From NCBI GenBank assembly GCA_947629685.1, contig CANREP010000007.1, positions 1 to 64,000 of the forward strand: a stretch of 64,000 nt of DNA, in the 5' to 3' direction. The position numbers and the translations under genes are program-made. The notes below the pieces were generated by a model. It had not been told where the DNA came from, did no database searches, and was given only the letters and a program-made list of their open reading frames with translations. Positions 43,899 through 52,337 of the stretch are shown here, in pieces. Numbering within the stretch: position 1 is the first letter of the stretch; each line of letters begins with the position of its first letter. The stretch is from an uncultured Phascolarctobacterium sp. (GTDB lineage: Bacteria > Bacillota > Negativicutes > Acidaminococcales > Acidaminococcaceae).

Positions 43899-43908
43899 CT
43901 GTATACAG
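43899..43908. promoter_or_regulatory. Palindrome CTGTATACAG in the aminotransferase leader
   Basis: Perfect ten-base palindrome; a related TGTATACTGT lies over the -35 element (about 43951-43961). Two GTATAC-centred sites about 50 bases apart suggest an operator pair. Confidence 0.5.
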
Positions 43909-43932
43909 TAGCTTATTTTTGTATGATTTTTA

Positions 43933-43961
43933 ATTGTAGCACTTTGACAGACAGTATACAA
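43933..43961 (-). promoter_or_regulatory. Promoter of the aminotransferase gene
   Basis: On the minus strand TTGTAT (43956-43961), a 17-base spacer, and an extended -10 TGC-TACAAT (TACAAT at 43933-43938). Confidence 0.7.
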
Positions 43962-44019
43962 GCAAAATGTGACACTTTAAATTTATCCGATTAGTTTTCT
44001 CTAATAAGTGTTAATTTAT

Positions 44020-44463
44020 TTACGCTTTTATCAGGCCTTTTTCTTCCAGATAAACTGCTAAAAGCTGCGCAATCCTGTTCGTAAGTTTCAGGCAGTTTTT
44101 CAGATGATCCCTGGTATCAAATTCATAAGGCATCAGGTCTTTACACATAGTTGAGCCAAATTCCTTGGCAAAACGATCGTGAAACTCCTTGCTTACAGGA
44201 TAGATGTCTTTTAAAGCCTTTTCAGAAGGATGATTACGTCCTGCCAAAGTACTGATTACCATAGTGCAGCCTACCAGCGCGCCGCAGATATTAGCTGCAT
44301 GGCCGATACCGCCCCCAAAGCCGGAGCACAGGCGGAACGCGTTATCATTGATTTCTACGCCGGCTTCCTTTCTGAAAGTTTCTACAATCGCTTCGCAGCA
44401 GTTAAAGCCTTGTTTAAAATTATTGCCTGCCGCCATGCCTATTCTTTCGCTAAATTCACTCAT
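44020..44463 (-). CDS. C-GCAxxG-C-C family protein (putative redox protein)
   Basis: 147 residues. The family motif is recognisable: FNCCEAI near the N-terminus, then GFGGGIGHAANICGALVGCTM, and further conserved cysteines at STMCKDL and LKNCLKL. These cysteines may bind a cluster or act as redox-active pairs; the function of the family is unknown. It lies in a run of redox genes. GGAGG precedes the ATG. Confidence 0.85.
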   Translation of the reverse strand: MSEFSERIGMAAGNNFKQGFNCCEAIVETFRKEAGVEINDNAFRLCSGFGGGIGHAANICGALVGCTMVISTLAGRNHPSEKALKDIYPVSKEFHDRFAKEFGSTMCKDLMPYEFDTRDHLKNCLKLTNRIAQLLAVYLEEKGLIKA

Positions 44464-44478
44464 GATACTGCCTCCTTT

Positions 44479-44805
44479 TTACCATTCCCTTTCACGGACC
44501 GCCGTCTCCACTGGTATATCAATCTTGAACCAGTGCAGAATATAGTCCAGGGAAGCAATAATACTTTCACGGGCTACCGTGTCTATCTCACTGTCATGTT
44601 CTGTAAATTCCTGCTGCAGACTGTTGACAAACAGCGTAAATTCATCAAATTTTTCCTGCAGAATATGCTTATCGCGCTCATCCGTTTCCAAAAACTCAAT
44701 AAGATTGATTAACTGCCATTTCAGTTTATCTGTCAGATACTGCGGAAAAAAGCTGTCCTCATACATACTCTGCAGCAGGATATATCGGTCGTCAAATTTA
44801 TCCAT
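44479..44805 (-). CDS. DUF5713-family protein, function unknown
   Basis: 108 residues, all helical, acidic. LQSMYEDSFFPQYLTDKLKW and EFTEHDSEIDTVARESI match the DUF5713 layout as I know it, with the C-terminal REREW. It has no signal peptide. Placed 6 bases after the CoA-disulfide reductase-like gene and before the C-GCAxxG-C-C gene, so it is probably in the same transcript. Confidence 0.75.
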   Translation of the reverse strand: MDKFDDRYILLQSMYEDSFFPQYLTDKLKWQLINLIEFLETDERDKHILQEKFDEFTLFVNSLQQEFTEHDSEIDTVARESIIASLDYILHWFKIDIPVETAVREREW

Positions 44806-44811
44806 CAGCCA

Positions 44812-46524
44812 TCAACGCTCCTGTTTGTCGCGGTCGCTTTCTGTTGCATACGGCCAGGCGCTCATGCCGCCCTCAAGACTGTATACATCCTTGCAGCCGG
44901 CACTGCGCAGGATTACCTCCGCTTCATAACCGCGCAGGTCAATCTGGCAAGACGTTATAATCCTGCCTTCTGTCTCCTGCAATTCAGCGCCTCGCTCCCG
45001 CAGCTCTCCCAGTTGTATATTGACGATATTTTTAATACCGGCAATACGGTTCCTGCTGAATTCTGCCGGAGTACGCACATCGACAAACAAATAGTCTTCC
45101 TGCTGTTTCTGCGCTTCAAAATCTTTAGGATTGATACCGCGCATCTGTCCTGTCAATTTATTATGCAGTACGTTGGCTGCTGTAGCAATATTGTCGATAG
45201 GCCCGTTAAACGGCGGCGCATAGGCAATATCCAGATTGGAGAGATCCTGCAGCGTCGCTCCCAGGGAAATTGCCGCTACCAGCGTATCAATACGTTTATC
45301 CACACCGCCGCGGCCCACTGCCTGCACGCCCAGCACTCTTTCTGTACCTTCTTCTGCCAGCAGCTTTAAAATAATGTTTTTTACACCCGGCATATAAGCC
45401 AGTCTGTCGTTGCCTGGTACGATGACGCTCTTGAACTTCAACCCGGCAGCTGCTGCCGTGCGTTCATTCAGGCCGGTACTGCCCGCCTGCCAGTCTAAAA
45501 TCTGGCAGATGCCGGTAGTAAGTACGCCCGGATATTTCAGTCCGTCGCCGCAGATATTGTCGGCAATCAAACGTCCGTGTTTATTAGCGGTAGACCCCAT
45601 CGGCGTAAAAAGTTTAGCGCCGCTGACACGGTGCGTATTTTCTGCACAGTCGCCGCCGGCATAAATGGCCGGGTCGCTGGTCTGCAGATATTCGTTGACA
45701 GCGATAGCGCCGCTGGGCCCTATCTCCAAACCGGCGGCACGTGCCAGTTCCACATTGGGACGCACGCCTACAGCTACGATTACCAGCTGGGCCGGAATAA
45801 CTCTTTTATCCGTCGTAACCGCGGTGACAATACCGTCGGCAGCCTCAAATCCCAGTGTTTTTTCTTCCAGATACAGCTGGATACCTGCTTTTAAGAGCGG
45901 TTTCTTAATAATATCCGCCATCTCTTTATCCAACATCTGCGGCAGTACTCTGTCCTGCATTTCTACGATGCTGGTCTTTAAGCCGCGCTTATAAAAAGCT
46001 TCTGCCAGTTCCATACCGATAAAGCCTGCGCCGATGATGACCACGTCAGTAACATTGCGTTCCCTGATTTCCCTATCCACTGCCTCTACAACCCAAGGGA
46101 ACCAGAAGCTGTGAATACCTACTGCATCAGCATTGGGCAAAGGTAATTTTACTGGTGTAGAACCAGTCCCCAATACCAGCACATCATAGGGCAATACCTG
46201 CTCTTTGCCTGTAGCCAGCTCCGTATAGACAACGGTCTTGGCCGCCCGGTCAATAGCAGTCACGTTGCAGCCAGTCCGGGCATCGATTGCCTTATAATTT
46301 TTAAAATAAACAGCATCACGCGCCACACCCTGAGGGGTATGGTCAAATTCCGCAAAATTCTTGACGTCGCCGCCGATAAAATACGGAAAACCGCAAGCGC
46401 CGTAACTAAGCTGAGGGCCGCGTTCCAGAACGATGATTTCAGCGTCCTTGTCGCGCCGACGCAGACGTGAAGCCGTCTTCATACCTGTTGCCACGCCGCC
46501 GATGATCACTACTTTTTTACCCAT
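44812..46524 (-). CDS. CoA-disulfide reductase-like oxidoreductase with C-terminal rhodanese domain
   Basis: 570 residues. FAD-binding GGVATGMKTASRLRR, redox Cys in YGACGFPYFIGG, NAD-binding VVIIGAGFIGMELAEAF, and AIYAGGDCAEN for FAD. The C-terminal rhodanese domain (about 455-560) has FVDVRTPAEF and the active-site Cys in IITSCQIDLRGYEA. Such fusions reduce CoA disulfides or CoA persulfides, linking thiol redox to sulfur handling. No exact substrate can be named. Confidence 0.93.
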   Translation of the reverse strand: MGKKVVIIGGVATGMKTASRLRRRDKDAEIIVLERGPQLSYGACGFPYFIGGDVKNFAEFDHTPQGVARDAVYFKNYKAIDARTGCNVTAIDRAAKTVVYTELATGKEQVLPYDVLVLGTGSTPVKLPLPNADAVGIHSFWFPWVVEAVDREIRERNVTDVVIIGAGFIGMELAEAFYKRGLKTSIVEMQDRVLPQMLDKEMADIIKKPLLKAGIQLYLEEKTLGFEAADGIVTAVTTDKRVIPAQLVIVAVGVRPNVELARAAGLEIGPSGAIAVNEYLQTSDPAIYAGGDCAENTHRVSGAKLFTPMGSTANKHGRLIADNICGDGLKYPGVLTTGICQILDWQAGSTGLNERTAAAAGLKFKSVIVPGNDRLAYMPGVKNIILKLLAEEGTERVLGVQAVGRGGVDKRIDTLVAAISLGATLQDLSNLDIAYAPPFNGPIDNIATAANVLHNKLTGQMRGINPKDFEAQKQQEDYLFVDVRTPAEFSRNRIAGIKNIVNIQLGELRERGAELQETEGRIITSCQIDLRGYEAEVILRSAGCKDVYSLEGGMSAWPYATESDRDKQER

Positions 46525-46655
46525 ATTCTCACATCCCTTGCTGATTTATTTTCTCGTCTACCTGCCGTCAGCTGACAGCGGCACATTATTTCCAACCAGG
46601 TCTTCCTGCAGCAAAAATATTGCAGAAAAACCATTATTTTATATTTCTGTACTAA

Positions 46656-46680
46656 ATAAAAAAAACCTGCTTGTGCAGGT
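46656..46680 (-). terminator. Second of two terminators after the rubredoxin gene
   Basis: Six-base stem ACCTGC/GCAGGT with a TTGT-type loop, followed on the minus strand by eight T residues. Confidence 0.88.
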
Positions 46681-46685
46681 ACAAA

Positions 46686-46723
46686 TAAAAAGACTTAGTC
46701 CAAGAAAACCCTGAACTAAGTCC
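46686..46723 (-). terminator. First of two terminators after the rubredoxin gene
   Basis: Stem GACTTAG (46692-46698) with CTAAGTC (46716-46722), followed on the minus strand by TTTTT. Two terminators in tandem strictly isolate the rubredoxin gene. Confidence 0.8.
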
Positions 46724-46756
46724 AATACGATAGACTGATATATTTTGACGCACTTT

Positions 46757-47404
46757 TTACTGCTGTTTTTTAAACATACTCTTAGGCTGCTTGCATACCG
46801 GGCAGACAAAATCTGCAGCCTCCTGCTCCAGATTGCCTTCATACACATAGCCGCAGACGCTGCAAACCCATTTTTCCTTACCGTCGGTTTCAGCTTCTGG
46901 CGCCTGATAAGTAGGAGCATTCTTAGGCGCACGTCCCTTGATTACTTCATGATAATATTTATAAGTCATAGGCTGCGCTTCACCAAGCACGTCAGCATCA
47001 AGTACGCGGGCCAGGATGACAAAATGGGTCTCCATCTCATAGCTGCCCAGCACCTCCGCCGTAATATAAGCGCTGGTCTTGTCAGTAATAACAGGCAGTT
47101 CCCCGCGCATTTCCCAGGCAAACTCCGCAGCAGCAAATTTATCCGTATCACGGCCGGAGCAGAAGCCCAGTCTGGCAATAACGTTCTGCGGCGTCTGTTC
47201 GGAAAGGACGGATAAAGCAAATCTGCCGGATTTTTTTATCACGTCGTAAGTATAATTGTTCCTGTTCAAACTGATGGCAATAGTAGGATTCTGACTGGTT
47301 ACCTGTACCGCAGTATTGATGATGCAACCTGTGGGACGACTGTCATCCATGGCGGTAAGAGCGTACATTCCATAACTAAGCTTCCATAAAGCGGACATAT
47401 TCAT
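46757..47404 (-). CDS. High-molecular-weight rubredoxin (flavin reductase/rubredoxin fusion)
   Basis: 215 residues. The N-terminal flavin reductase-like domain (about 1-155) binds FMN; it shows PTGCIINTAVQVTSQNP and GRFALSVLSE. The C-terminal rubredoxin domain has both iron-binding motifs, CSVCGYVYEG and CPVCKQPKSMF. Such Hrb proteins pass electrons from NAD(P)H to partners such as A-type flavoproteins in protection from oxygen or nitric oxide. GGAGGG precedes the ATG. Confidence 0.95.
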   Translation of the reverse strand: MNMSALWKLSYGMYALTAMDDSRPTGCIINTAVQVTSQNPTIAISLNRNNYTYDVIKKSGRFALSVLSEQTPQNVIARLGFCSGRDTDKFAAAEFAWEMRGELPVITDKTSAYITAEVLGSYEMETHFVILARVLDADVLGEAQPMTYKYYHEVIKGRAPKNAPTYQAPEAETDGKEKWVCSVCGYVYEGNLEQEAADFVCPVCKQPKSMFKKQQ

Positions 47405-47462
47405 CCTGCATCCCTCCGTTTGTTTTTATTATCATCTATTATTTAATTATAACAGAAAATAA

Positions 47463-48668
47463 TTATTTATACAATAAATATGGACGTATCTCCCGCGCAA
47501 AAGCCGCGTCCTCACTGCGCCAGCGGGCAAAAACAGTCTCCGGCGCTTCATTGAGACGCAGGCTGTCTTCCCCAAGAGCAATATCAGCCTTATAGCCGTC
47601 TACATATCCGCGTTCAGGAAATAACACCTGCTCCGGGTAAAGCTGGTGCAGCTTATAGACGATAAGATAACCCAGCTCAGCAGTATTCACCTTATCCGGC
47701 TCCGTCAGATATATTTCCACGCCTTTAACCAGTTCGTCCTTGTATTTGCCGTAACGTGGAATAAAAGCGGCCGGCCGGAACAATACATAAGGTAAATTCA
47801 GCTCGGTCAAAGCTGCATAAACCTGTTCTTCATCAGCAAAGGGCGCACCCACATAATAAAACGGCTTTGCTGTCCCTACGCCCACAGAAAGGCTCGTATC
47901 GCCGGCAACTCCCGTAACCGCATACAGAAAAGCCGTATCCGCCGTCGGAATCAGCGGCGACGTCCCAACCCACAGCAGCCCGGTATCCTGCCACAGCATA
48001 GAGCGCTTCCAGTTCTTCATCGGGATTACCGTCAGCTGACAGCCAATACCATAATGTCCATTGATATACGCCGCATACTCGCCTATCGTCAGACCGTGCC
48101 GCAGCGGCATGGCATACAGTCCGATAAAGCTTTCATAACCAGGTTTCAGTACCGGCCCTTCTATTTTGCCGCCTAAGGGATTAGGCCGGTCAAATACCAC
48201 TACCGGCTTACCAGCCTTGGCGCAAGCTTCCATAGCATAGGCCATAGAAGACACATAAGTATAATGACGCACGCCAATATCCTGCAAATCTACGCATAAA
48301 ACGTCAATCTCCTGCAGCATTTCATCTGACGGTCGTTTACTGTCGCCGTACAGGCTGAAAACTTCCAGACCATGGAAATCATCATCACTGAATTCTTCAC
48401 CTGCCTTGATAGCGCCATAAAAGCCATGCTCAGGTACAAAAAGCGCCGTCAGATGATAACGCTCCCACAAGATATCGACAGTGCTGCGTAATTTACTGTC
48501 TACGCCGGTCTGATTGGTCAGCAGCCCAACCCGCTTTCCCTGCAGCAGTCCGTCGTATTCCGCTACCCGTTCCACGCCGGGAACGACCCGCGCAGCAGTT
48601 TCTGCGGCCGGCTGGTTACTAAGCAGCAGCAATAGTGCAAAAACAATTCCCTTGAATAAAAATTTCAT
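47463..48668 (-). CDS. Exported exo-beta-N-acetylmuramidase NamZ-like (DUF1343)
   Basis: 401 residues with a signal peptide ending AAETAA. DUF1343 signatures: RVGLLTNQTGVD, VPEHGFYGAIKAGE, DLQDIGVRHYTYVSSM and VFDRPNPLGG. The founding family member NamZ releases N-acetylmuramic acid from peptidoglycan fragments; here it would act in the periplasm on cell-wall turnover products. A strong hairpin lies in its leader (48693-48719). Confidence 0.93.
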   Translation of the reverse strand: MKFLFKGIVFALLLLLSNQPAAETAARVVPGVERVAEYDGLLQGKRVGLLTNQTGVDSKLRSTVDILWERYHLTALFVPEHGFYGAIKAGEEFSDDDFHGLEVFSLYGDSKRPSDEMLQEIDVLCVDLQDIGVRHYTYVSSMAYAMEACAKAGKPVVVFDRPNPLGGKIEGPVLKPGYESFIGLYAMPLRHGLTIGEYAAYINGHYGIGCQLTVIPMKNWKRSMLWQDTGLLWVGTSPLIPTADTAFLYAVTGVAGDTSLSVGVGTAKPFYYVGAPFADEEQVYAALTELNLPYVLFRPAAFIPRYGKYKDELVKGVEIYLTEPDKVNTAELGYLIVYKLHQLYPEQVLFPERGYVDGYKADIALGEDSLRLNEAPETVFARWRSEDAAFAREIRPYLLYK

Positions 48669-48692
48669 ATCTACCCCTCTTTAGCTTTATCC

Positions 48693-48719
48693 CTGCCGCC
48701 ATTATCAAAATGGCGGCAG
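48693..48719. other. Strong hairpin in the namZ-like leader
   Basis: Perfect 11-base stem CTGCCGCCATT/AATGGCGGCAG with a five-base loop, about 25 bases before the start codon. On the minus strand it is not followed by T residues, so it is not a terminator; it may stabilise the mRNA or block RNA polymerase or exonuclease. Confidence 0.6.
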
Positions 48720-48731
48720 CAGAAATACAAG

Positions 48732-48759
48732 AAAAAGGCTCCTCTCCAGGAGCCTTTTT
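48732..48759 (-). terminator. Terminator at the end of the secA-to-spx run
   Basis: Twelve-base stem AAAAAGGCTCCT/AGGAGCCTTTTT with a four-base loop, followed on the minus strand by TTTTTC-type residues within the stem. It closes the long cell-envelope transcript. Confidence 0.93.
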
Positions 48760-49110
48760 CTATAATCCTTGTGCCTGCCATTCGGCTTCTTTGAATCCCA
48801 CCAGCACAAATTTTTCTGTTATAACTAACGGACGTTTTACCAGCATCCCGTCAGAAGCAAGCAGCGCTAACTGTTCCTGTTCGGACATCTGCGGCAGTTT
48901 GTCTTTCAGCTGCATATTTTTATACAGATTACCGCTGGTATTGAAAAATCTTTTCAACGGCAAACCGCTCCTTTTATACCATTCAGTCAGCTCCTGCAAA
49001 GTAGGATTGCTGCCCTTAATATCGCGCTTAGTAAAAGCCAGGCCTTTTTCCTGTAAATATTTTTCTGCTTTCTTGCAGGTACCGCATTTTTCATAGCATA
49101 TAAAAAGCAT
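48760..49110 (-). CDS. Spx/ArsC-family protein (thioredoxin-like fold)
   Basis: About 116 residues. MLFICYEKCGTCKKAEKYL with the CxxC redox pair, then DIKGSNPTLQELTEWY and MLVKRPLVITE. The family includes both arsenate reductases and Spx-type RNA-polymerase-binding regulators; the CxxC pair resembles Spx/MgsR, but the sequence does not decide. The true start is the ATG at 49110 with GGAGAG; longer readings run into the protease gene. Confidence 0.88.
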   Translation of the reverse strand: MLFICYEKCGTCKKAEKYLQEKGLAFTKRDIKGSNPTLQELTEWYKRSGLPLKRFFNTSGNLYKNMQLKDKLPQMSEQEQLALLASDGMLVKRPLVITEKFVLVGFKEAEWQAQGL

Positions 49111-49120
49111 TTCTTCTCTC

Positions 49121-50269
49121 CTATTTCTGCTGCAATTCACGCTGCAGATATTCCTCAGCAGCCTGCAGCTGTACATCTGTTTCCGCTCCGTCCGGCAGCT
49201 CGATATTGACATCCGGCTCTATGCCGACATTATGTATGGATACGCCGGAAGGAGTATAATATCTGGCCGTAGTTATCTTGACAGCCGTATCGTCGTCAAT
49301 ACGGTATACTCCTTGCACGCTGCCCTTGCCGAAAGTTTTAACACCAAAAAGACGTCCGGCGCCGGTATCCTTGACCGCTCCAGCTACTATCTCAGCCGCA
49401 CTGGCCGTACCATGATCCACCAGCACCGCCAGAGGGTATTTCACCTGCTCCAGCGAGGAATTTTCTACATATCTGTCGCCGTTTTTATATACCAGCGAAA
49501 CGATAGGCCCTTTCGGCACCAGCATCCCAGCCACAGCTACGCCGTCATCCAGGATGCCGCCCGGATTGCCTCGCAGATCCAGGATAGTCGCTGCCATCCC
49601 TTCCTCTTGCAGTTTGGTATAGGTTTTCTTGAAATCTTCGCCGGTAGCCTCATTGAATACCGTGATTCTGATATAGCCTATCTTCGTACCCGGCAACAGC
49701 TGCCCTCCCACTGACGGAGCTTTGATATCCTGGCGCACGACTTTGACGTCTTTTTCTTCGCCGTCTTTATTCCGCAGCCGCAACACCACTTCTGTACCCT
49801 GCTTACCGCGGATTTTTTCAGCAACATCCGTCATATTCATCTTAGCTGTTTCCATACCGTCTACAGCCAGAATAATATCGCCGCTCTTAATACCGGCCAA
49901 AGCGCCTGGATGTTCCGGCAAGGCAGAGATAACCACATAATCATCGCCGCGTTTGCCAAAAACAATACCTATCCCGCCGAAACTGCCTTCCGTCATCTCA
50001 CTGAGCTTGGCAAAATCTTCCTTATCAAGATAAACGGAATAAGGGTCGTCAAGCGAATGCACCATCCCTTCGATAGCGCCGTCAAATAACATCCTGTTAT
50101 CCGTTTTACCGTCAAAATTATTTTTCACAATACTCATAGCACGCAGAAACCGCAGCGCGCCGACAGCATCGCCGGTAATCTCCTGCACTTTCCAGGTAAC
50201 TGCGCCCAGAGTAACTGCTACAGATAATAGGCAGCAAGTTAAAAGCTTTATATTTTTTCTACTGAACAA
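49121..50269 (-). CDS. C-terminal processing protease (S41, CtpA-like) with PDZ domain
   Basis: 382 residues. Signal anchor near residues 8-25, a PDZ domain (about 85-170) with GIGIVFGKRGDDYVVISALP, and the S41 catalytic core: ILDLRGNPGGIL, nucleophile Ser in HGTASAAEIV and the Lys in KTFGKGSVQ. It acts in the periplasm on cell-wall or secreted proteins. TTG start with GGGAGG upstream. It is immediately downstream of the envC-like gene; in several bacteria such proteases process cell-wall hydrolase activators. Confidence 0.95.
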   Translation of the reverse strand: MFSRKNIKLLTCCLLSVAVTLGAVTWKVQEITGDAVGALRFLRAMSIVKNNFDGKTDNRMLFDGAIEGMVHSLDDPYSVYLDKEDFAKLSEMTEGSFGGIGIVFGKRGDDYVVISALPEHPGALAGIKSGDIILAVDGMETAKMNMTDVAEKIRGKQGTEVVLRLRNKDGEEKDVKVVRQDIKAPSVGGQLLPGTKIGYIRITVFNEATGEDFKKTYTKLQEEGMAATILDLRGNPGGILDDGVAVAGMLVPKGPIVSLVYKNGDRYVENSSLEQVKYPLAVLVDHGTASAAEIVAGAVKDTGAGRLFGVKTFGKGSVQGVYRIDDDTAVKITTARYYTPSGVSIHNVGIEPDVNIELPDGAETDVQLQAAEEYLQRELQQK

Positions 50270-50289
50270 AATCTGACTGCCTCCCTAAA

Positions 50290-51432
50290 TCAGGGTAAAT
50301 AATCCAAAGGCTCCGTCACATCGCCATGCAGACGCACTTCAAAGTGACAGTGCGGACCTGTTGACCAGCCTGTACTGCCCGCATAGGCAATAACGGTACC
50401 CTTGCTCACATACTGACCTTCGCTTACATTCAGCGACTGATTATGTCCATACAGCGTTACCAGACCGCCGCCATGGTCAATCATGACCGCGTTGCCATAA
50501 CCGCCCAGCCAGCCGCTGTAGATGACAGTGCCTGAATCGGCAGCATGGATAGGTGTGCCATAATCCACGGCAATATCCATACCAGAATGATACCTTGTCG
50601 TACCAAATACCGGATGGGTACGCCAGCCATAATAAGAAGTGATTTCACCGCTGCACGGCCACATAAACCGGCCCGTACCGCCGCTGCCGGCAGGAGCATA
50701 GCCGCCGCTTTCCATATTACGGAGCATGGCCGCGATATTCTCGGAAATCGCCAGCAGGCGGTCGTACTCTTCCTCGCTGTCGTGCTTAGCTTCTTCAGCC
50801 TTATACAGGATCTGTGCCCTGCGTTCGCGTACTTCGTCGACTTTGGCTTTCTTGGCATCCAGTTCAGCCTTTGTAACCTGGATTTCCTTCATTTCCTTGT
50901 CCAGCACTTCCCGCTGCTTTTTGATTTCTTCTGTTGATTTCTTGATATCTTCTAACATCGCCACATCGCGGGCAATAATTTTCTGCAGCAGATACATACG
51001 CGAGGAAAATTCTGTAAAATCCGTCGCACCTAAAAGGATATCAAGGTAGTTAAGCTGGCCGTTCATGTAGATGTTGCGCAGCCTGCGTCCATAAATCTGC
51101 ATTCTTTCATCAAGCTCGCGCTGTTTAGCTTCCAGCTGAGCCTGGTTTTCATCAATACTGCTCTGCAGCGCATCGCTCTTACGAGTCAGCTCGTCAGACT
51201 GAGACTGCAGCTCACGCAGCTGGCCCATAACTTCATCCAGATTGGCGCTTGCAGCTTCTGCTTCTTCTCTGGCCGCAGCCCTGCGCGTCTCCATCTCCTG
51301 CATTTTCTGCTGTACTTCGCTAAGCTCCGCCCGTTTATCGTCAATCTCACTGGCAAAACTGAAATTCACACATACAGGCAGCAGTACCAGCCATAAAGCC
51401 AGCAGACTGCTAACTAAATCCTTTTTCTTCAT
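50290..51432 (-). CDS. EnvC-like murein hydrolase activator with intact M23 (LytM) domain
   Basis: 380 residues. Signal peptide ending SFA-SE, a long coiled coil (about 30-250) with heptads such as AELSEVQQKMQEMETRR, and a C-terminal LytM domain: HSGMD (His/Asp zinc ligands), DHGGGLVTLYGH and GPHCHFEV (HxH). Unlike E. coli EnvC, the zinc-binding residues are all present, so it may cut peptidoglycan directly. Encoded next to FtsEX, which normally controls such factors. Confidence 0.92.
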   Translation of the reverse strand: MKKKDLVSSLLALWLVLLPVCVNFSFASEIDDKRAELSEVQQKMQEMETRRAAAREEAEAASANLDEVMGQLRELQSQSDELTRKSDALQSSIDENQAQLEAKQRELDERMQIYGRRLRNIYMNGQLNYLDILLGATDFTEFSSRMYLLQKIIARDVAMLEDIKKSTEEIKKQREVLDKEMKEIQVTKAELDAKKAKVDEVRERRAQILYKAEEAKHDSEEEYDRLLAISENIAAMLRNMESGGYAPAGSGGTGRFMWPCSGEITSYYGWRTHPVFGTTRYHSGMDIAVDYGTPIHAADSGTVIYSGWLGGYGNAVMIDHGGGLVTLYGHNQSLNVSEGQYVSKGTVIAYAGSTGWSTGPHCHFEVRLHGDVTEPLDYLP

Positions 51433-51443
51433 ACTGCGCCACC

Positions 51444-52337
51444 TTATACACGTAAAAATTTACGCAGCGAGATATAACTGCCTAAAGCGCCGATGCCGGT
51501 ACCAGCCACCAGCAGGAAGAACGAAACATAAGTAAGCAGCGGATACGCAGGTAAAAGCGGCAGAAAGGCCAGCGTCGCATAAATCTTGGTCTGCAGTCCG
51601 CTATAAATAATATTGATCAGCAGCGCGGCGACTATGGCTCCGAAAAAGCCCAGCGTCATGCCTTCCAGCAAGAAAGGCCAACGGATAAACCAGTCCGTCG
51701 CACCTACATATTTCATAATGACTACTTCCTTACGTCTGGCAAAAACAGTCAGTCGTATAGTATTGGAAATAATAAATAATGTTGCCATGGACAGGAAGAC
51801 TACCAGCATGATACCGCCAAAGCGCAGTATCCTGGTCAGCTGGAATAAGTTTTCCACCACTTCCTGACCAAATTTAGCCGTTTCTACTTGCGGCAGCTCA
51901 CTGATCTGCGGCGTAAGCTGCTGAATACGTTCAGGGCTATCTACCTGCACATCAAAATAATTAGGAAAAGGATTATCGCTGCCCAACGAATCTAACAGCT
52001 GCTGCTGATCGCCCAAACGCTCGCGGAATTTTTCTAACGCTTCATCCTTGCTGATGAAAGTTACTTTTTCCACGCCTTCCATTTCACTCAGACGTTTCCC
52101 GACTGACTCTAACTCCTCGTTATCCGCTTCATCCAGCATATAGACGGAAATCTGTACCTGACTTTCCAGGTACTTAGCCAGATTATTGGTATTGAGGAAA
52201 ATCAGCAGGAACATTCCCAGCACCAGCAGAGAAACAGCTACGGTAGAAATAGAGGCAAAACTCATAAAGCCGTTACGGCGTATAGATTTATATGTTTCTC
52301 TGACAAAATATTCTTTCGTACTAAAGCTCATATCCAT
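51444..52337 (-). CDS. ftsX: Cell-division ABC transporter permease FtsX
   Basis: 297 residues. First membrane helix at about 25-47 (STVAVSLLVLGMFLLIFLN), a periplasmic domain (about 50-165) with VEKVTFISKDEALEKFRERL, then three further helices, the standard FtsX topology. It overlaps ftsE by 17 bases. With FtsE it transmits a cytoplasmic signal to a periplasmic hydrolase such as the EnvC-like protein encoded next. Confidence 0.96.
   Translation of the reverse strand: MDMSFSTKEYFVRETYKSIRRNGFMSFASISTVAVSLLVLGMFLLIFLNTNNLAKYLESQVQISVYMLDEADNEELESVGKRLSEMEGVEKVTFISKDEALEKFRERLGDQQQLLDSLGSDNPFPNYFDVQVDSPERIQQLTPQISELPQVETAKFGQEVVENLFQLTRILRFGGIMLVVFLSMATLFIISNTIRLTVFARRKEVVIMKYVGATDWFIRWPFLLEGMTLGFFGAIVAALLINIIYSGLQTKIYATLAFLPLLPAYPLLTYVSFFLLVAGTGIGALGSYISLRKFLRV

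Noticed and set aside
49111-49212. Longer start for the Spx/ArsC-like protein
   Set aside because: Would overlap the protease coding region out of frame and add cysteine/arginine-rich residues not seen in the family.
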